DNA of 64,000 bases from Lamellibrachia satsuma. Taxonomy: Eukaryota; Annelida; Polychaeta; Sabellida; Siboglinidae. The notes under the pieces are model-generated. The model worked only from the letters and a program-made list of their open reading frames with translations, did not search any database and was not told the origin of the DNA. The position numbers and the translations under genes were made by a program. Positions within the stretch are counted from its first letter, which is position 1; every line of letters starts with the position of its first letter. Location of the stretch: NCBI GenBank assembly GCA_033239005.1, contig BSQZ01000069.1, positions 1,037,501 through 1,101,500 on the forward strand, read 5' to 3'. Shown here piece after piece: positions 1 through 11,728 of the stretch.

Positions 1-175
1 GAAAAAAATTGGGCCATGAAAAATGTGAATGGAATCAGTTCTTACAAGCGTACATAAAAATTTGTTTCTCTACACAATAAGGTAACTGTTTAGCACTAGT
101 GGTGTCATCTGGTGACTAGTGTAGAACTGAGAAGTGGCGCCAACTGTTTATCAACAGATGGCGACACCTTTCAAA
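1..175. repeat. MITE-like interspersed repeat, copy A (left end outside window)
   Basis: The sequence contains a palindromic core: an arm close to GTGTAGAACTGAGAAGTGG, then a spacer with CAACAGATGGCGACACC. The same core recurs near 6210-6300, 40030-40250, 41030-41137 with 44759-44920, and 53690-53880. This copy is uninterrupted at the site where copy B carries a hAT insertion (ctctacacaataagg here), so it acts as an empty-site reference. No coding potential is seen. Confidence 0.7.
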
Positions 176-609
176 GTACGAAGTCTGATAATTTGTTATC
201 ATAAAATCATAGCATAAACTATCTAATATTTATAAATTATTATGTTCTAACAAAAACATCTTAAACGAGTTTTAATGGTGTTTTAATGAACCACAATTTA
301 TAAGCATAAATGGACTGTTATTTGTTTTCAAATATAGGCTTTGTTGTTCAGCATGCAATGTAAACATCATATTCGAGTCGAAACATTCAAATTCAATGGA
401 TAACGGTCGAATTATATGAAAAAATATAGTTAATTAAAACACATTTGGCCAGTCAAGGTGTTAGAAAAGATATAGTTTATACTATATAACATGTTTTTAT
501 TTTAGAAGGATTTAAATGAATCTGCCTGATTGGATTATTGGCAAGGTATTGTATAGATTAATATGAAATAAATACATTTAATATAAAAATCTGTATTTTA
601 TTTCCACAG

Positions 610-2544
610 CTGTTTGGGAACATCTGCTATGTGTGTAACAGCATCATTGTTGGAGATGGTAAGTAATATTAAGTACTGTTGAGGTTTTCTTACAACTAAT
701 ATTCTTCTTTAGTTTGCTCCCTGTTCAGGACGTCACCACCCGTATCTTTTCGGGAAATCAATATCTTTCTCCATTATTCTACCAAGCACTCTCACCATTC
801 CGAAGACATCTGTAATATCCTTCTCCCACCTTGTCACGGTGTGTCTCTGCTTCTCTTCCCTGCCACAATTCCATCCAGTGTCGTCTTTTCCAATCCATTG
901 TGCCTGTTATTGCGGCCAAAATATTCCAGTTTTGGCACTTGAGAAAATTGCACAACCAATTTGGTACTTGTATTTCGCTCATTGTCGATACATACTGCAC
1001 GCTATCCAGGTTATACGCAGTATCTTGCAGTTGCAGGGCATTTCATCCCAAAGGCACCTATGCACGTAATGCACCCAATATAGAAATCCTGCAAGGTTGT
1101 AGTTCTGTTATTTACTGTTGTGTTCTGTCCTGCAACCACATTTCAAGAAATCAAACGTCTGCATTTTTATCATAGTGAGACACTGACATACCCCTTGTTT
1201 CTATGACGACGAGTCTGTCACATGTTTATAAAGTTTAACATAATGATTTTAAAAAAAAAATAAAAAATTTACATTAGTTTGTAGAGAAGGATTGTGAACT
1301 GAAAGAATGAATCCCATCCAAAATCTACAATGAAATAAAGCTGATCTAAACATTGACGATGTAGGCGTATGTCTTTAAGTAATTAATGCCACCACGTCAC
1401 ACTCACTAGTTGTACTTTTGAGATTAAAGATGTTCATAGTAAATAAAGTTGTATTTTAAACTCATCTGAATGTTGTGTGTTTGACTATTGTGTATGTGAC
1501 TGTTGCAGTGTTCAACGCCCTCAACAAGTCCTGGTGTGTCGAACACTTCACCTGCAGCTGTTGTGATCGCAAGATGAACCAGAAGTAAGTAGGAAAAACC
1601 CTCCCCACCTACACGATCGCCCTCCACCCCATCTTCACTTATCCTGCTCTAGACTCCTCACTCCATACTAGATGATCCCTCCACCCCCCATAGATGATCC
1701 CTCCCCACCCCACCATAGATGATCCCTCCACAACCCCACCATAGATGATCCCACCATCCCACCATAGATGATCCCTCCACCCCACCATAGATGATCGCTC
1801 CACTGCACCATAGATGATCCCTCCACCTCACCGTAGATGATCCCTCCACCCCATCGTAGATGATCCCTCTACACCACCATAGATGATCCCTCCATCCCAC
1901 CGTATATGATCGCTCCACCCACCACAGATGATCCCTCCACCCCACCGTTCAAACAACATCATTACATATGTTTTATTATGCGCTATTGCCTATGAAGCCA
2001 CCTAAAGAGGTAGAATGTAGTCAGGACTGAGGAGGTTTACTTGGTTATTTATTGCCAGGAGGGTAACTTGGTCGTAGCTTTGCTCTTTAAATGTTTGTTG
2101 AACACGTGAGCATTTGTCTTTTATTTTCCTTATCTTATGTGTTGTTCAGCGATTAATTAATCTGTTTACACAGGCATGCACACACGCATGCATGCCCGCA
2201 TGCACGTGCAGCTAACATCTGAATTCAGTGAGAAATAAGCAATGACTGTACTAGGGATATATAGTGTTATAATTGTAAATAGTCATGGGCCCCTTCCAGC
2301 AGTTTAATCACTCATTCTCATTCTCTCACCATTAAGAAGTGTATTTGTTCTATGCTAGGACCAAGTTCCCTTCCAGCAGTTTAATCACTCATTCTCTCAC
2401 CATTAATAAGTGTATTTGTTCTATGCTAGGACCAAGTTCTTTGAGGTCGACTTGAAGCCAGTGTGCAAGGGATGCTACGAGAGGTTCCCTGGAGAACTGA
2501 AGAAACGTCTGAAGAAGGCATATGAACTGACCCAGAAGAAGTAG
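610..2544 (+). CDS. LIMS1-like: PINCH/LIMS-type LIM-domain adaptor, last three exons
   Basis: Exons are 610-658, 1509-1584 and 2430-2544 (TAG at 2542-2544), with AG acceptors, gtaagt donors and phases that join correctly. They encode one LIM domain: CYVC, then [13 protein letters not shown], and [11 protein letters not shown]. The zinc ligands follow the C-x2-C / H-x2-C / C-x2-C / C-x2-C pattern. The C-terminal tail is Lys-rich ([16 protein letters not shown]), which matches the last LIM domain and tail of PINCH. PINCH is the LIM-only adaptor that joins integrin-linked kinase and parvin at integrin adhesions. The N-terminal four LIM domains lie left of the window. The family call is strong from the tail; LIMS1 versus LIMS2 orthology cannot be decided. 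The last intron carries a duplicated 3' splice site. Confidence 0.9.
659..1508 (+). other. PINCH intron, nothing recognisable
   Basis: Intron sequence between the first two visible PINCH exons. Short open frames on both strands lack domain similarity or splice context, and I see no repeat array or RNA gene. Confidence 0.5.
1669..1945. repeat. Intronic minisatellite, unit about 23 bp
   Basis: About twelve imperfect copies of a unit like atagatgatccctccacccc lie 85 bp downstream of a PINCH donor site. The unit keeps one frame open on the minus strand, but this is a repeat effect, not a gene. Confidence 0.9.
2292..2439 (+). repeat. Tandem duplication containing the last PINCH 3' splice site
   Basis: Two copies (about 77 and 71 bp) share the end ctatgctaggaccaagttc. 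Each copy includes the intron end, the AG acceptor and the first bases of the exon. The functional acceptor is AG at 2428-2429; its copy is AG at 2357-2358, 71 bp upstream. Use of the upstream copy would shift the reading frame. Confidence 0.9.
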
Positions 2545-2789
2545 TCTTCACTCAGTGACAACATACATGTCAACCTTGAGTCGTGCGCACCCATAAGACT
2601 GGTAAAAAAATCCTTAAAACCCACACACAAACCCATATGATTATCTACATCCATTGATTTGCCTCCCAAAAGGAGCTTGCTGTGCAAACTGGGATACAGT
2701 GATTGGATCTTGGCCATAATAAGATAAAATATTTGCAAGGGTCACTTTCCTTGTGTGTCTGATGATCAGTTCACACATTATTTGATAAA

Positions 2790-3195
2790 CCATGACCACG
2801 GGCTGTCATACATAAACATGGGCCATGGGCTGTCATACATAAACATGGGCCACGGGCTCTCATACATAAACATGGGCCATGGGCTGTCATACATAAACAT
2901 GGGCCATGGGCTCTCATACATAAACATGGGCCATGGGCTGTCATACATAAACATGGACCACGGGCTCTCATACATAAACATGGGCCACGGGCTCTCATAC
3001 ATAAACATGGGCCACGGGCTCTCATACATAAACATGGGCCACGGGCTCTCATACATAAACATGGGCCACGGGCTCTCATACATAAACATGGACCACGGGC
3101 TGTCATACATAAACATGGGCCACGGGCTCTCATACATAAACATGGACCATGGGCTGTCATACATAAACATGGGCCATGGGCTGTCATACATAAAG
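2790..3195. repeat. 27-bp minisatellite in the PINCH 3' region
   Basis: Fifteen copies of a 27-bp unit (catgggccacgggctctcat plus acataaa) begin about 250 bp after the PINCH stop. Because 27 is a multiple of three, several frames stay open on both strands; none has coding support. If the transcript runs to about 4220, the array lies in the 3' UTR. Confidence 0.9.
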
Positions 3196-4196
3196 CCTTC
3201 TTCTTAACACACAATACTTGGAAATATCTGCAACACTGCCTGATACAACGCATTCTTGAGGTGGCCTAATTAACAATAGAATGTTAACGACTGTTGCTGT
3301 GGTGAGAGTAATTACAGCTTTTTTGTAAACAATTATTATCTTTATGCTTACAATTTATTACGATCTGATTGGCATTATGCGCTGGAATGTAACCATTTGT
3401 GTCTTTTCATGAAATGCCAGAAAAACGTCCAAAATAGCATCAGTCATGATGTGTTTAAACTTAGCTAAACCATGTTTGTGATATAACATCTGTGCATTCT
3501 GTTGATATTACTGGACAACAATTATATTATTTTTATTAATTGTGTAGTATAGACAATTGTTAAAACATATTACTCTGCTTTATGTATAGTGTTATATAGA
3601 TGTGTAGAGGTGAAGCTGGTATATAGATTTATTTATGCTTTGGTGAAGCTGTGTATAAGTTAATATAATATTATGACAATGTCAAATACAGACTTAATAC
3701 GTAGAGTTGCATAATTGTCTAGGGCTTGTAGTGATGTATTGTAAACCGTGCCATATTGTACATTTGGCAGTTAGTGAAATATAATATAATGTCTATAACG
3801 AATACATGTAACATCGTTGTGACACTGTCTCTTATAGACAGGTTGTTTGAATTGTGTTAATTTATCAGGTGTTGTAGAAATGTGTTCAATTAGTATACTA
3901 AGTTTAGACTGGTGAGAGAGGACCCGTAGAACATTAGCATGTTTGTCGTTCTCATATGTGGAGTGTAATTTTGAGCCAGGCAGTGCATAAACACATTGAT
4001 AGTAATTTTACATATTATTATAAACCATGTTGTAATTAGTAATCAACTGCTATACTCAGTTGTCAATAACTTATTGCTAATTGACTCTAGCTTTGCATGC
4101 ATATTTATTTAAGAATTCACTTACTGGGGTGTTGTTGGTACTTGAGAAACGTATCGGATGTCTTAGTGACATGAATAGATTTTGAATCTGACGTCT
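3196..4196 (+). other. Probable PINCH 3' UTR continuation, AT-rich
   Basis: AT-rich sequence without open frames, repeats or RNA genes that I can identify. It is assigned to the PINCH 3' UTR only because the first well-placed polyadenylation signal follows it. Confidence 0.35.
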
Positions 4197-4202
4197 AATA
4201 AA
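4197..4202 (+). terminator. Candidate polyadenylation signal for PINCH
   Basis: AATAAA followed about 30 bp later by a T/GT-rich stretch (gtactttatttgtata). It is the best-placed signal downstream of the PINCH stop and implies a 3' UTR of about 1.7 kb. Transcript data are needed to confirm it. Confidence 0.4.
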
Positions 4203-4484
4203 TATGTCAATGCTGCATGAGTCAGTTGTATGAAGTGTACTTTATTTGTATATTTCTAAAATTTCATTGTGATTTACACAGTTTAGATTAAAAGGAACTA
4301 GCTTGCTTTGTATCATGTTGGGATTCCTGGAACTAAGTGGCTGCTAAGGAGTATCGTATTCTATCTGTTAAGCATACAGAATGCTTGAAAAATAATTGAG
4401 ACGCTGAAAAATGTCACAAATTATGTTCTAATTAGCGTACACCAAAGCAAAGCAGTCTCTCAAAACGATGGTCAACCATTTGTG

Positions 4485-4640
4485 GTTATTACATATTTAA
4501 AACTACTTCCAATATGAGTCAAACATTGAAGACAAGTTATCACACATTTAAGACTACTTCCAATATGAGTCAAACATTGAAGGCAAGTTATCACCTATTT
4601 AAAACTACTTCCAATATGAGTCAAACATTAAAGACAAGTT
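4485..4640. repeat. Three tandem copies, about 52 bp unit
   Basis: The motif aactacttccaatatgagtc with its flank recurs three times at near-constant spacing. Confidence 0.85.
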
Positions 4641-4845
4641 AGTACTGGTGAGGGGGACCGATCAGCATGACAGATCTGCAGTATCCATTTTAAAACACGG
4701 ACATGTCATGCATATATTGTCAACCATACCCAATGTCAAGGCATGATGTGCTCTGCAAACATTGGAAAGACACATCTCAAGCTTAAAACAGTTGAAAAAT
4801 GTCAAGGAGTCTGTTCTCATAACGGTCACAATTTTTTCTCTAAAC

Positions 4846-6200
4846 CAGCGGTTCCCAACCTGGGGTATTCGTACCCCCGGGGGTATGCCAGAGGTTTTCC
4901 AGGGGGTACGCAGAGGGTTTGCTGAAGGTAAGGTTACGTGCAACGGTGCAATAATGTTGTCATTTTGTGTGGTCCACGAACGAGGAAATGTGTTTCTGTA
5001 ATGTTATCAAATTTACAGAAAACATTCTTTTAAAGAAAATATTAAATGCTATCAAAAACGTCAACACCCAAGTCCATAAATTGCTATTCTCGAAGGACAG
5101 TTTTCCCAGTTAAAATACTTTGTACCTAAATTATGGTAAGTTATGACGATTTAGCCTCGTTGCAATGGTTAACGCCAAACTTGTAAACGCCATCAAGTCC
5201 AGTGCCCTCAATACCCGGCTCGTCTGACTCTTGTGCCAAGCTCTGCTCTTCCACACCGAGGTCCCTTGGCTATCACGGGGGACGTGGTGTAGTAGAAAGA
5301 GGAGATCGCCGAACTCTTTCACCGGATCAGCAAGGAGCATACTCGATAGTTCGTCAATAAACTGTTGGACAAAGGTGGCTCTTGAAGCTGGCCTACTTTA
5401 ACGATATCTTCTTCCGCCTTAACTTAACAAGTCACTGCCGGTTCACCACGGTGACTGATTTTGTGGGCAGCGTACACACATTCATCATGAAGCTAGAGCT
5501 GGTGGGACGGCAAAATCAAGGAAGGAAACTTAACATGTTTGAACATCTAAGCACGGCGCTCCAGCTAGGATGAAAAACGGGACATGGAAACATGGGGCAA
5601 CTTGTGCAGGCGCACCTCCCTTCCATGCAGAAGTAATTTCAGACATACTTCTCGGGTCTCGGAGTGTGCTGGATTGGAATTTTATCCGTTTAGCGTGGAG
5701 CTGCGATCTCTCCAAGACGGCACGCAGGAAGACATTTTGGAGTTAGCGAACGACTCCACCACACTTGATGCATGTGAAGCTGATAAAGTTCGAAGTTCCT
5801 TCCCCTGACAAAGTTCTTGTCTAAGTTGAGCGAATCGTATCCATGTGTGACTGAAGTGCCCGTGAGGGCATTGTTGATATTTCCATCTACCTATTTATGC
5901 TGTTCTCGGCGATGTTCTACATGAAAACTAAATGTTGTGCCCGACTGTACATTAAGGATGAAACTGTTCCCTGAATCGAGGCCTTGATTTTGACCAGGCA
6001 ATCTCAGCCTTGCCACTGAGGCGGTTTCTTGAACACCGGTGTCTTATACTCCATTCAGGGTACAGTTTTGGTCACCTCGTTAATAAAATGTGTATCACTG
6101 AACTCTGTGTTGAATGTTGGTTCGTGTATAATTCTATGTCACCGGCCGATCGTCTCATGACACAGCGGATACGCGGGGAGAAAAAGTTAGGGAACCACTG
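4846..6200 (+). mobile_element. Degenerate hAT transposon with TIRs and 8-bp TSD
   Basis: The element begins cagcggttcccaac and ends ttagggaaccactg, giving terminal inverted repeats of about 13 bp. It is flanked by the 8-bp target duplication ctctaaac (4838-4845) / ctctagac (6201-6208). TIR type and TSD length are those of hAT elements. It sits inside a MITE copy whose uninterrupted form occurs at positions 1-175. The transposase remnant inside is broken. Confidence 0.9.
5155..6130 (+). pseudogene. hAT transposase remnant (Buster/ZBED5-like)
   Basis: Broken frames contain blocks typical of Buster/ZBED-type hAT transposases in the right order. At 5250-5300 there is a relic of the HTEVRWLSRG-type block. 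At 5390-5570 there is KLAYFNDIFFRLN followed by KLELVGRQNQGRKLNMFEHL. At 5860-5980 there is a relic of the C-terminal dimerisation region (FSAMFYMKTK). Stops and frameshifts separate the blocks, so no functional protein is expected. N-terminal BED-finger sequence is not visible. Confidence 0.75.
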
Positions 6201-6594
6201 CTCTAGACAATAAGGTAGCAGTTTAACACTTTGGTGACTGTTGTAGAACTGAAAACACTTTTCAGTTGTTCCACTCTAGTCAAATTACAATAACTCTGGA
6301 TCATGTGTTGGCACCTAACATTGACATATTTCATGTCATCACAAAACGAACATACTGGAGGCACAGTTGGTTGAGACAAAGGACGCCTCCCCAACTGCTG
6401 GGTCTGACCCGATGTTCATAGAATAGTTAACCAACCATCCGCACAATACCCAACTGGGGTTTGTTGATTAAGAAACAGAAACAAAATCTAACACCTTTCA
6501 CCTATTTTATTTGTATTGTCTCTTATAGATTGTGAACTTATATGTTAGCGTGGCTGTGCTGTGTTAAATGTGGTATGTGGACAAGGTGTGTGTG

Positions 6595-7010
6595 GGGGGG
6601 TCATTCAAACATTACGTAACGCCTTTTTCTCGGAAACGTGACACCCACATCCATGTAACGCGCCGTTGCTCGATTTCCATGCCTCAGTGGCGTGATGTAA
6701 CAGTACTAAGTCAGTAGTGTAACCCCCCGTAACGCTACGTAACATTTAGACATATACCCCACGCCCAGCCTCTCTGGCACTACGTAGTTTTTGATTGAGC
6801 CCCAACTTTGTCACGCCAACGCCTTCTAAGTTATTTTTGACGACGACATGGTCCCCTTGCGCGACGCTGTAGTTGCTGGCGGTCGCGAGTTTCAGATCGA
6901 CAGCGCGACGAATCTCGGCTTGTCTCAGCAGCGCCATTCGTTGCTTACGCGAGTCGCCAGGCGCGCTAACGACAGGCTCTGACGTCCGGGGGCGCCACGT
7001 ACCAGCGCTT
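6595..7010. repeat. Possible decayed element with TTACGTAAC motifs
   Basis: A G-run followed by tcattcaaacattacgtaac starts the block, and acgtaac recurs at about 6655, 6735 and 6738. A frame on the minus strand (6937-6746) contains GDHVVVKNNLEGVGVTKLG and looks compositionally coding, but I cannot assign it. Base composition is more GC-rich than the flanks. The boundaries are guesses. Confidence 0.3.
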
Positions 7011-7026
7011 CGCTGTAGAATAATGC

Positions 7027-7032
7027 TTTATT
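7027..7032 (-). terminator. Candidate polyadenylation signal for the minus-strand novel gene
   Basis: AATAAA on the minus strand, about 550 bp past the stop codon at 7578-7580. No nearer canonical signal was found. Confidence 0.25.
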
Positions 7033-7194
7033 AGTGTTTCCCCGTAGAATGGTATGAACGGATTATACTAAATTTGGCGTTTTTCAAAGAACATACAAAT
7101 AAACTAGCAAATGAAAGTGTCAAATGAAGAGTTATTCAACCGCGCTTCTATGTCACCAGTAGCAGAAGACACCACGATCAGACCCTTATAAAAA

Positions 7195-7465
7195 TATACC
7201 ATCGTATTCCATGGTAAATACCATGGCATTTTGGTAAACCATGGTAAGCCATGGTAAAATACCATGATATAACATGAAAACCATGGTATACCTCACAATT
7301 ACCACACACAATATATGAAAAAGCATGATCTACCACAGTTTACCATGTAATGTCATGGCATATCTCGGTATACCATGGTATACCATGTAAGACCATGTAA
7401 TACCACCAAATAAAATGGTATATCCATGGTATTTGGTATATCCATGTAATTCCATGGTATATTTT
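7195..7465. repeat. Cluster of CCATGGTA/TACCATGG palindromes
   Basis: Irregularly spaced copies of ccatggta and its complement (palindrome core CCATGG), more than fifteen in 270 bp. Spacing is not constant, unlike the nearby minisatellites, and the alternating orientation could fold into many small hairpins. Confidence 0.7.
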
Positions 7466-7577
7466 CACAAGAGGGCGGAGGTGGACCGGCCACACTCTTA
7501 GCAGAGATGTGATTATCACCATAAAATATAACGCTAGCCTGGGCCCTTAGGGTAAACGGAAAATAGGAAGACCAACA

Positions 7578-10500
7578 TTAAAACGGAGAAGGATGTTGAA
7601 GTAGAGACGCAAACAAGGAAGGGAACGAAACGTCTCCCCGTACCGTGTGTCGCCTGTCGATTGACCCAGCCCTGTATAACCGACCGGCTGGGAGAGAGAC
7701 AGAGTCGTATTTATCTGAGTCGACTTGGTCCGAGTTGAGCGTGTACCCTCGGATCATTACGTTGATTTGTGCGTAGCCCGCCTGCTGGAGGCGTAGCATG
7801 CGCTCGTCGAGAAGTGGAGGGCTATCTTCCACCAACAGGGAGTCGTGACCTGGACATTATGTATTATTATACAACGGTAATGAGAAAGCGGATGATTGAA
7901 ACAATGATACAACCCATTGACTTTGATTGAGAAGGAAGATGAGCAAAACGACTCAATGCGAATGTGAAAGATGACGATAAATAAACAAACAGTTATTGAA
8001 CAATATGACAACTATTATAAAACGGAACGTATGATTTATGGACACAAGACAGTCAGGCAGCAACTGAAACAACGATAACGCCAAAAACAAACAAACAAAC
8101 AAACGAAATTAATGATGGACACAAGAATGACGACAAAAACAAATAATATTCATACAACAATTCAAACAATCACAATGCCAATTTAATACGAACAAACAAA
8201 TATTAATAAATTCGATATCACAACGTCTCAAGCTTTTTGCCTATGTCCCGTGAAACAGTCGTTCAGTTAACAAAATATTATATTAAACCAATGTACAATC
8301 GTTGTACATCCCTACCGGCGTCAACTGCAAGAGTTTGTACTTACTGTCGACCCGATGGTAGCACACCCAGTTTCTCTGTCCCGACGCCGTCGATGCCCGG
8401 GAGGACAGAGTGCTCCTGGTAAGTGGCCTTTCCTTCTTCTTTGTTTCTTTCGTCTGCGAGCCCTTCCCTACGGACGCCGTGTCAGCGCCCTTCCCTACGG
8501 ACGCCGTGTCAGCGTCCGTCCCCGCGCCAACGTTGGTGTGCAACAGCGCCGCCATCTTGAATGCTGTTCGCAACTTCTTCCATCGCGCTGTGGAAGAGAA
8601 CGAGGTCTCGGTTCACACAGGCCCAACTACCCGGGGTGGTGAGCTTAGTTCTCATTGATGGAAATGAAGATGATAGCGACGATGATGATGTCGATGATAC
8701 TAGTGATGATAACGGCGATGACGTGCGTGCGTGCATGTGCGGGTATGTGTGTGTGTGTGTATGTGTGTTCGACTACGCGTGCGTGCGTGCGTGCGTGCGT
8801 GCATCTATATGTGCGTGGTGAGCGTGCGTGCGTGCGTGCATATATGCATCCCAGGTTTGCGCCTACCTCGTCCTCTGCGCTCCATGCCCACGGCCTGGTC
8901 GTAGTCTCCGGCCAGCAGACGTTTCAGGCCCTTCGTGTTGATGGTGAAGGCCCCGAGCGGGTTGCTCCGGGGGAGACACAGGCCGTACTCGAACAGCCCC
9001 TTGTAGTCCCAGTAGTGCTGCCTAAGGGGCAACACGCACCAGGGTGGGTTTGTCAATTTCCATTCTGGTGTTAATAGATAATTCTAAAGGTTGAAAAGGA
9101 CACGTACATTTTTCATCACATCATTGTTTTATTATTAGGCCCCTACTTATATTTCAGTTGTGTGGGTTTGTACACTCCAGTGCCGGATTAACCGTGGTAC
9201 AAATGTTAGATTAACCATGATACAAGTGCAAGATTAACCATGGTACAAATGCCAGATTAACCATGGTACAAATGTTGGATTAACCATGGATCAAGTATCA
9301 GATTAACCATGGTACAAGTGCCAGATAAACCATGGTACAAGTGCCAGATTAACCATGGTACAAGTGCCGGATTAAACATGGACAAGTACCAGATTAACCA
9401 TGGTACAAGTACCAGATTGACCATGGTACAAGTGCCGGATTAACTATGATACAAGTACCAGATTAACCGTGGTACAAGTGCCGGATTAACCGTGGTACAA
9501 GTACCGAATTAACCATGGTACAACTACTAGATTAACCATGGTACAAGTACCAGATTAACCACGGTATAAGTGCCGGATTAACCATGATACAAGTACCATA
9601 TTAACTATGGTACAAGAGCCATATTAACCATGGTACAAGTGCTGGATTAACCATGGTACAAGTACCAGATTAACCATGGTACAAGTGCCAGATTAACCAT
9701 GGTACATGTGTCGGATTAACCTTGGTACAATTGCCGGATTAACCGTGGTACAAGTACCGGATTAACCATGGTACATGTACTGGATTAACCATGGTACAAG
9801 TACCAGATTAACCACGATACAAGTGCCGGATTAAACATGCTACAAGTGCCGGATTAACCATGCTACAATTGGTACATTCATACTAGGCCCTCCACGAAAA
9901 GGTTCCAACAAAATCAATAACAATTCTTCCTATTAGCCTGTTAGAATCTCTCTTCGCTTCCACTGAATCGGGCTCCGACCCCTGTTCAACTTCTGTGTTT
10001 TGTGGATGTGACACCGCCTCAAAGTGGTGTTGGTTGAACAGGGTGAAGAGAACAAGCAAACACGTACGTGACGTTTGTGAACTATAACTTATTAGTAACG
10101 TTTTCTAGCGTATTAGTTCTATGTTAATGTTGATACCTCTAGAGCAGTGACGCCACATGCCCGTAGAACTCTTGCCTTGCAGTGTAACGAACTATTTACC
10201 TACAATTAGTTAAATTTGTTTTGAAATAACATCTGATTAACCACGACAGGTCTAAATAATAAGTATCTCGATCATCGTCTTTCACGTACTCGGTATAAGA
10301 ACCCGACTCCCCCACAAAAGTTTGTACCAGACTTTCAACATTTGTAATCCGGCACTATAGCAATATATCGTTTTCCTACAATCAATACGTTCATCGACTG
10401 ATAATTTGCTATGCACCTGTTGTAGCGCGTTCCGAGGACAAATCCGTAGTATGTTTCATTCTTTCCCAACGTTACATTGCGCCTGCGGAAAGAGAAGGCA

Positions 10501-11684
10501 ACACATCATTAAAACGAAACAAAAGTCATGGTTTTAGGACCATGCACCTAAAAGAGTTAACAAAGACTAACCATTTGCAACTACAACCAGGAACACCATG
10601 CCAATGGTTTATTTAAAATGATTCTGACCAAATCTCAGTTCTCGTGACGGCTGACATGTTGACCCGGGCGGCCAATAAGCGCCAGGCAGTTCTAGGAAAT
10701 TGATGCAGCGAGATTTCCCCTATGATACGTTAAGTGTTTTCGACCGAATTCAAAGAGCCGACGGGAATACATACAAACAACGCAAACTCTGAAATGTTCA
10801 AGCGAGCTGCTAAGTCAGAAAGGGATTTAGTAAACAAAAGCTAAAACATGTTGCATAAGTTGAGCTTAGACGCAAACAGCATGGGCATATCCTATTGGCA
10901 AGTATAAGACTACGTGTTTACAAATAGATTTTCATTTGGTGACCGAATATTGCCAGACTACAAGCACTTGTGACGTAGAGCAGTATGACGCGGGCAATGA
11001 AAATAAGATGTGCGTTCAACATTGTTTTCCTAGTAAAGGTAAGTTCTTATATATCGCGATATCCAGTCCTTGGGACTGTTCATTCATGCTTTAGACTTTA
11101 CCCCATGGCAGACCTGTTCATTCAAACGCTATCTCGACCTATTTGGGAAGCATTCAGCCACGCTGCAATTACTGCGCGAAGACTATTAGTTCAGATATTC
11201 ACCTCTGTCTGTTGGATGAACGAAATTGTCAAATCATCGAAACGGCAGCAAGAGGATTCGAACCCGGGTTCTCTCCATCGAGAGCCCGACCTTCTAACCG
11301 CTACGCTACCGCGTCCCACATTAAAACACTGGCGTGATATTCCTGATTGTATTTGCAAATGGTTAAGTTTTAGGAACTCTTATAGGTGCATGGACCCCAA
11401 ACCACGAGTTTTTTCGCTTTAGCTGTTTCGTCACTGGCGCCCAAGTTAACGTTTTCTACTTCTGTGCGCAAACCACTGACACTGAAATATTGAGAAAAAC
11501 CGAATAAGGCAAGACTACGGCGCATGCGGCACCACAAATAAGGACCAGTAGACGACTCTCAAAGTTGCAGCACGATTGTTTGTGTGAAATGGTACACGTT
11601 GTTTTCGTTAATTTATAATCAGTGTTAAATATGCGTCATCACGTGTCGCTGTAAACAATACAACAATTGTTTTTCAGGAATACA

Positions 11685-11728
<44 letters not shown>

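Larger units (their letters stand above)
4790..6300. repeat. MITE-like repeat, copy B, split by a hAT element
   Basis: The left part (about 4790-4845) and right part (6201-about 6300) align end to end with copy A. The interruption is the hAT element at 4846-6200. The right part keeps the palindromic arm acttttcagttgttccac. Confidence 0.75.

Noticed and set aside
2755..3253. Long open frames on both strands encoding 9-residue repeats
   Set aside because: The 27-bp minisatellite unit is a multiple of three, so frames stay open automatically. No splice or domain support.
8355..8660. Plus-strand frames over the fourth exon of the minus-strand gene
   Set aside because: They lie opposite an exon that joins in phase with four others on the minus strand; the plus frames have no partners.
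11240..11310. tRNA gene candidates (also 32690-32755, 32930-32992 and 38490-38565)
   Set aside because: They have A and B boxes but poor acceptor stems, and are fused to SINE bodies shared between copies. They are SINE heads, unlike the intact tRNA-Leu at 16186-16267.
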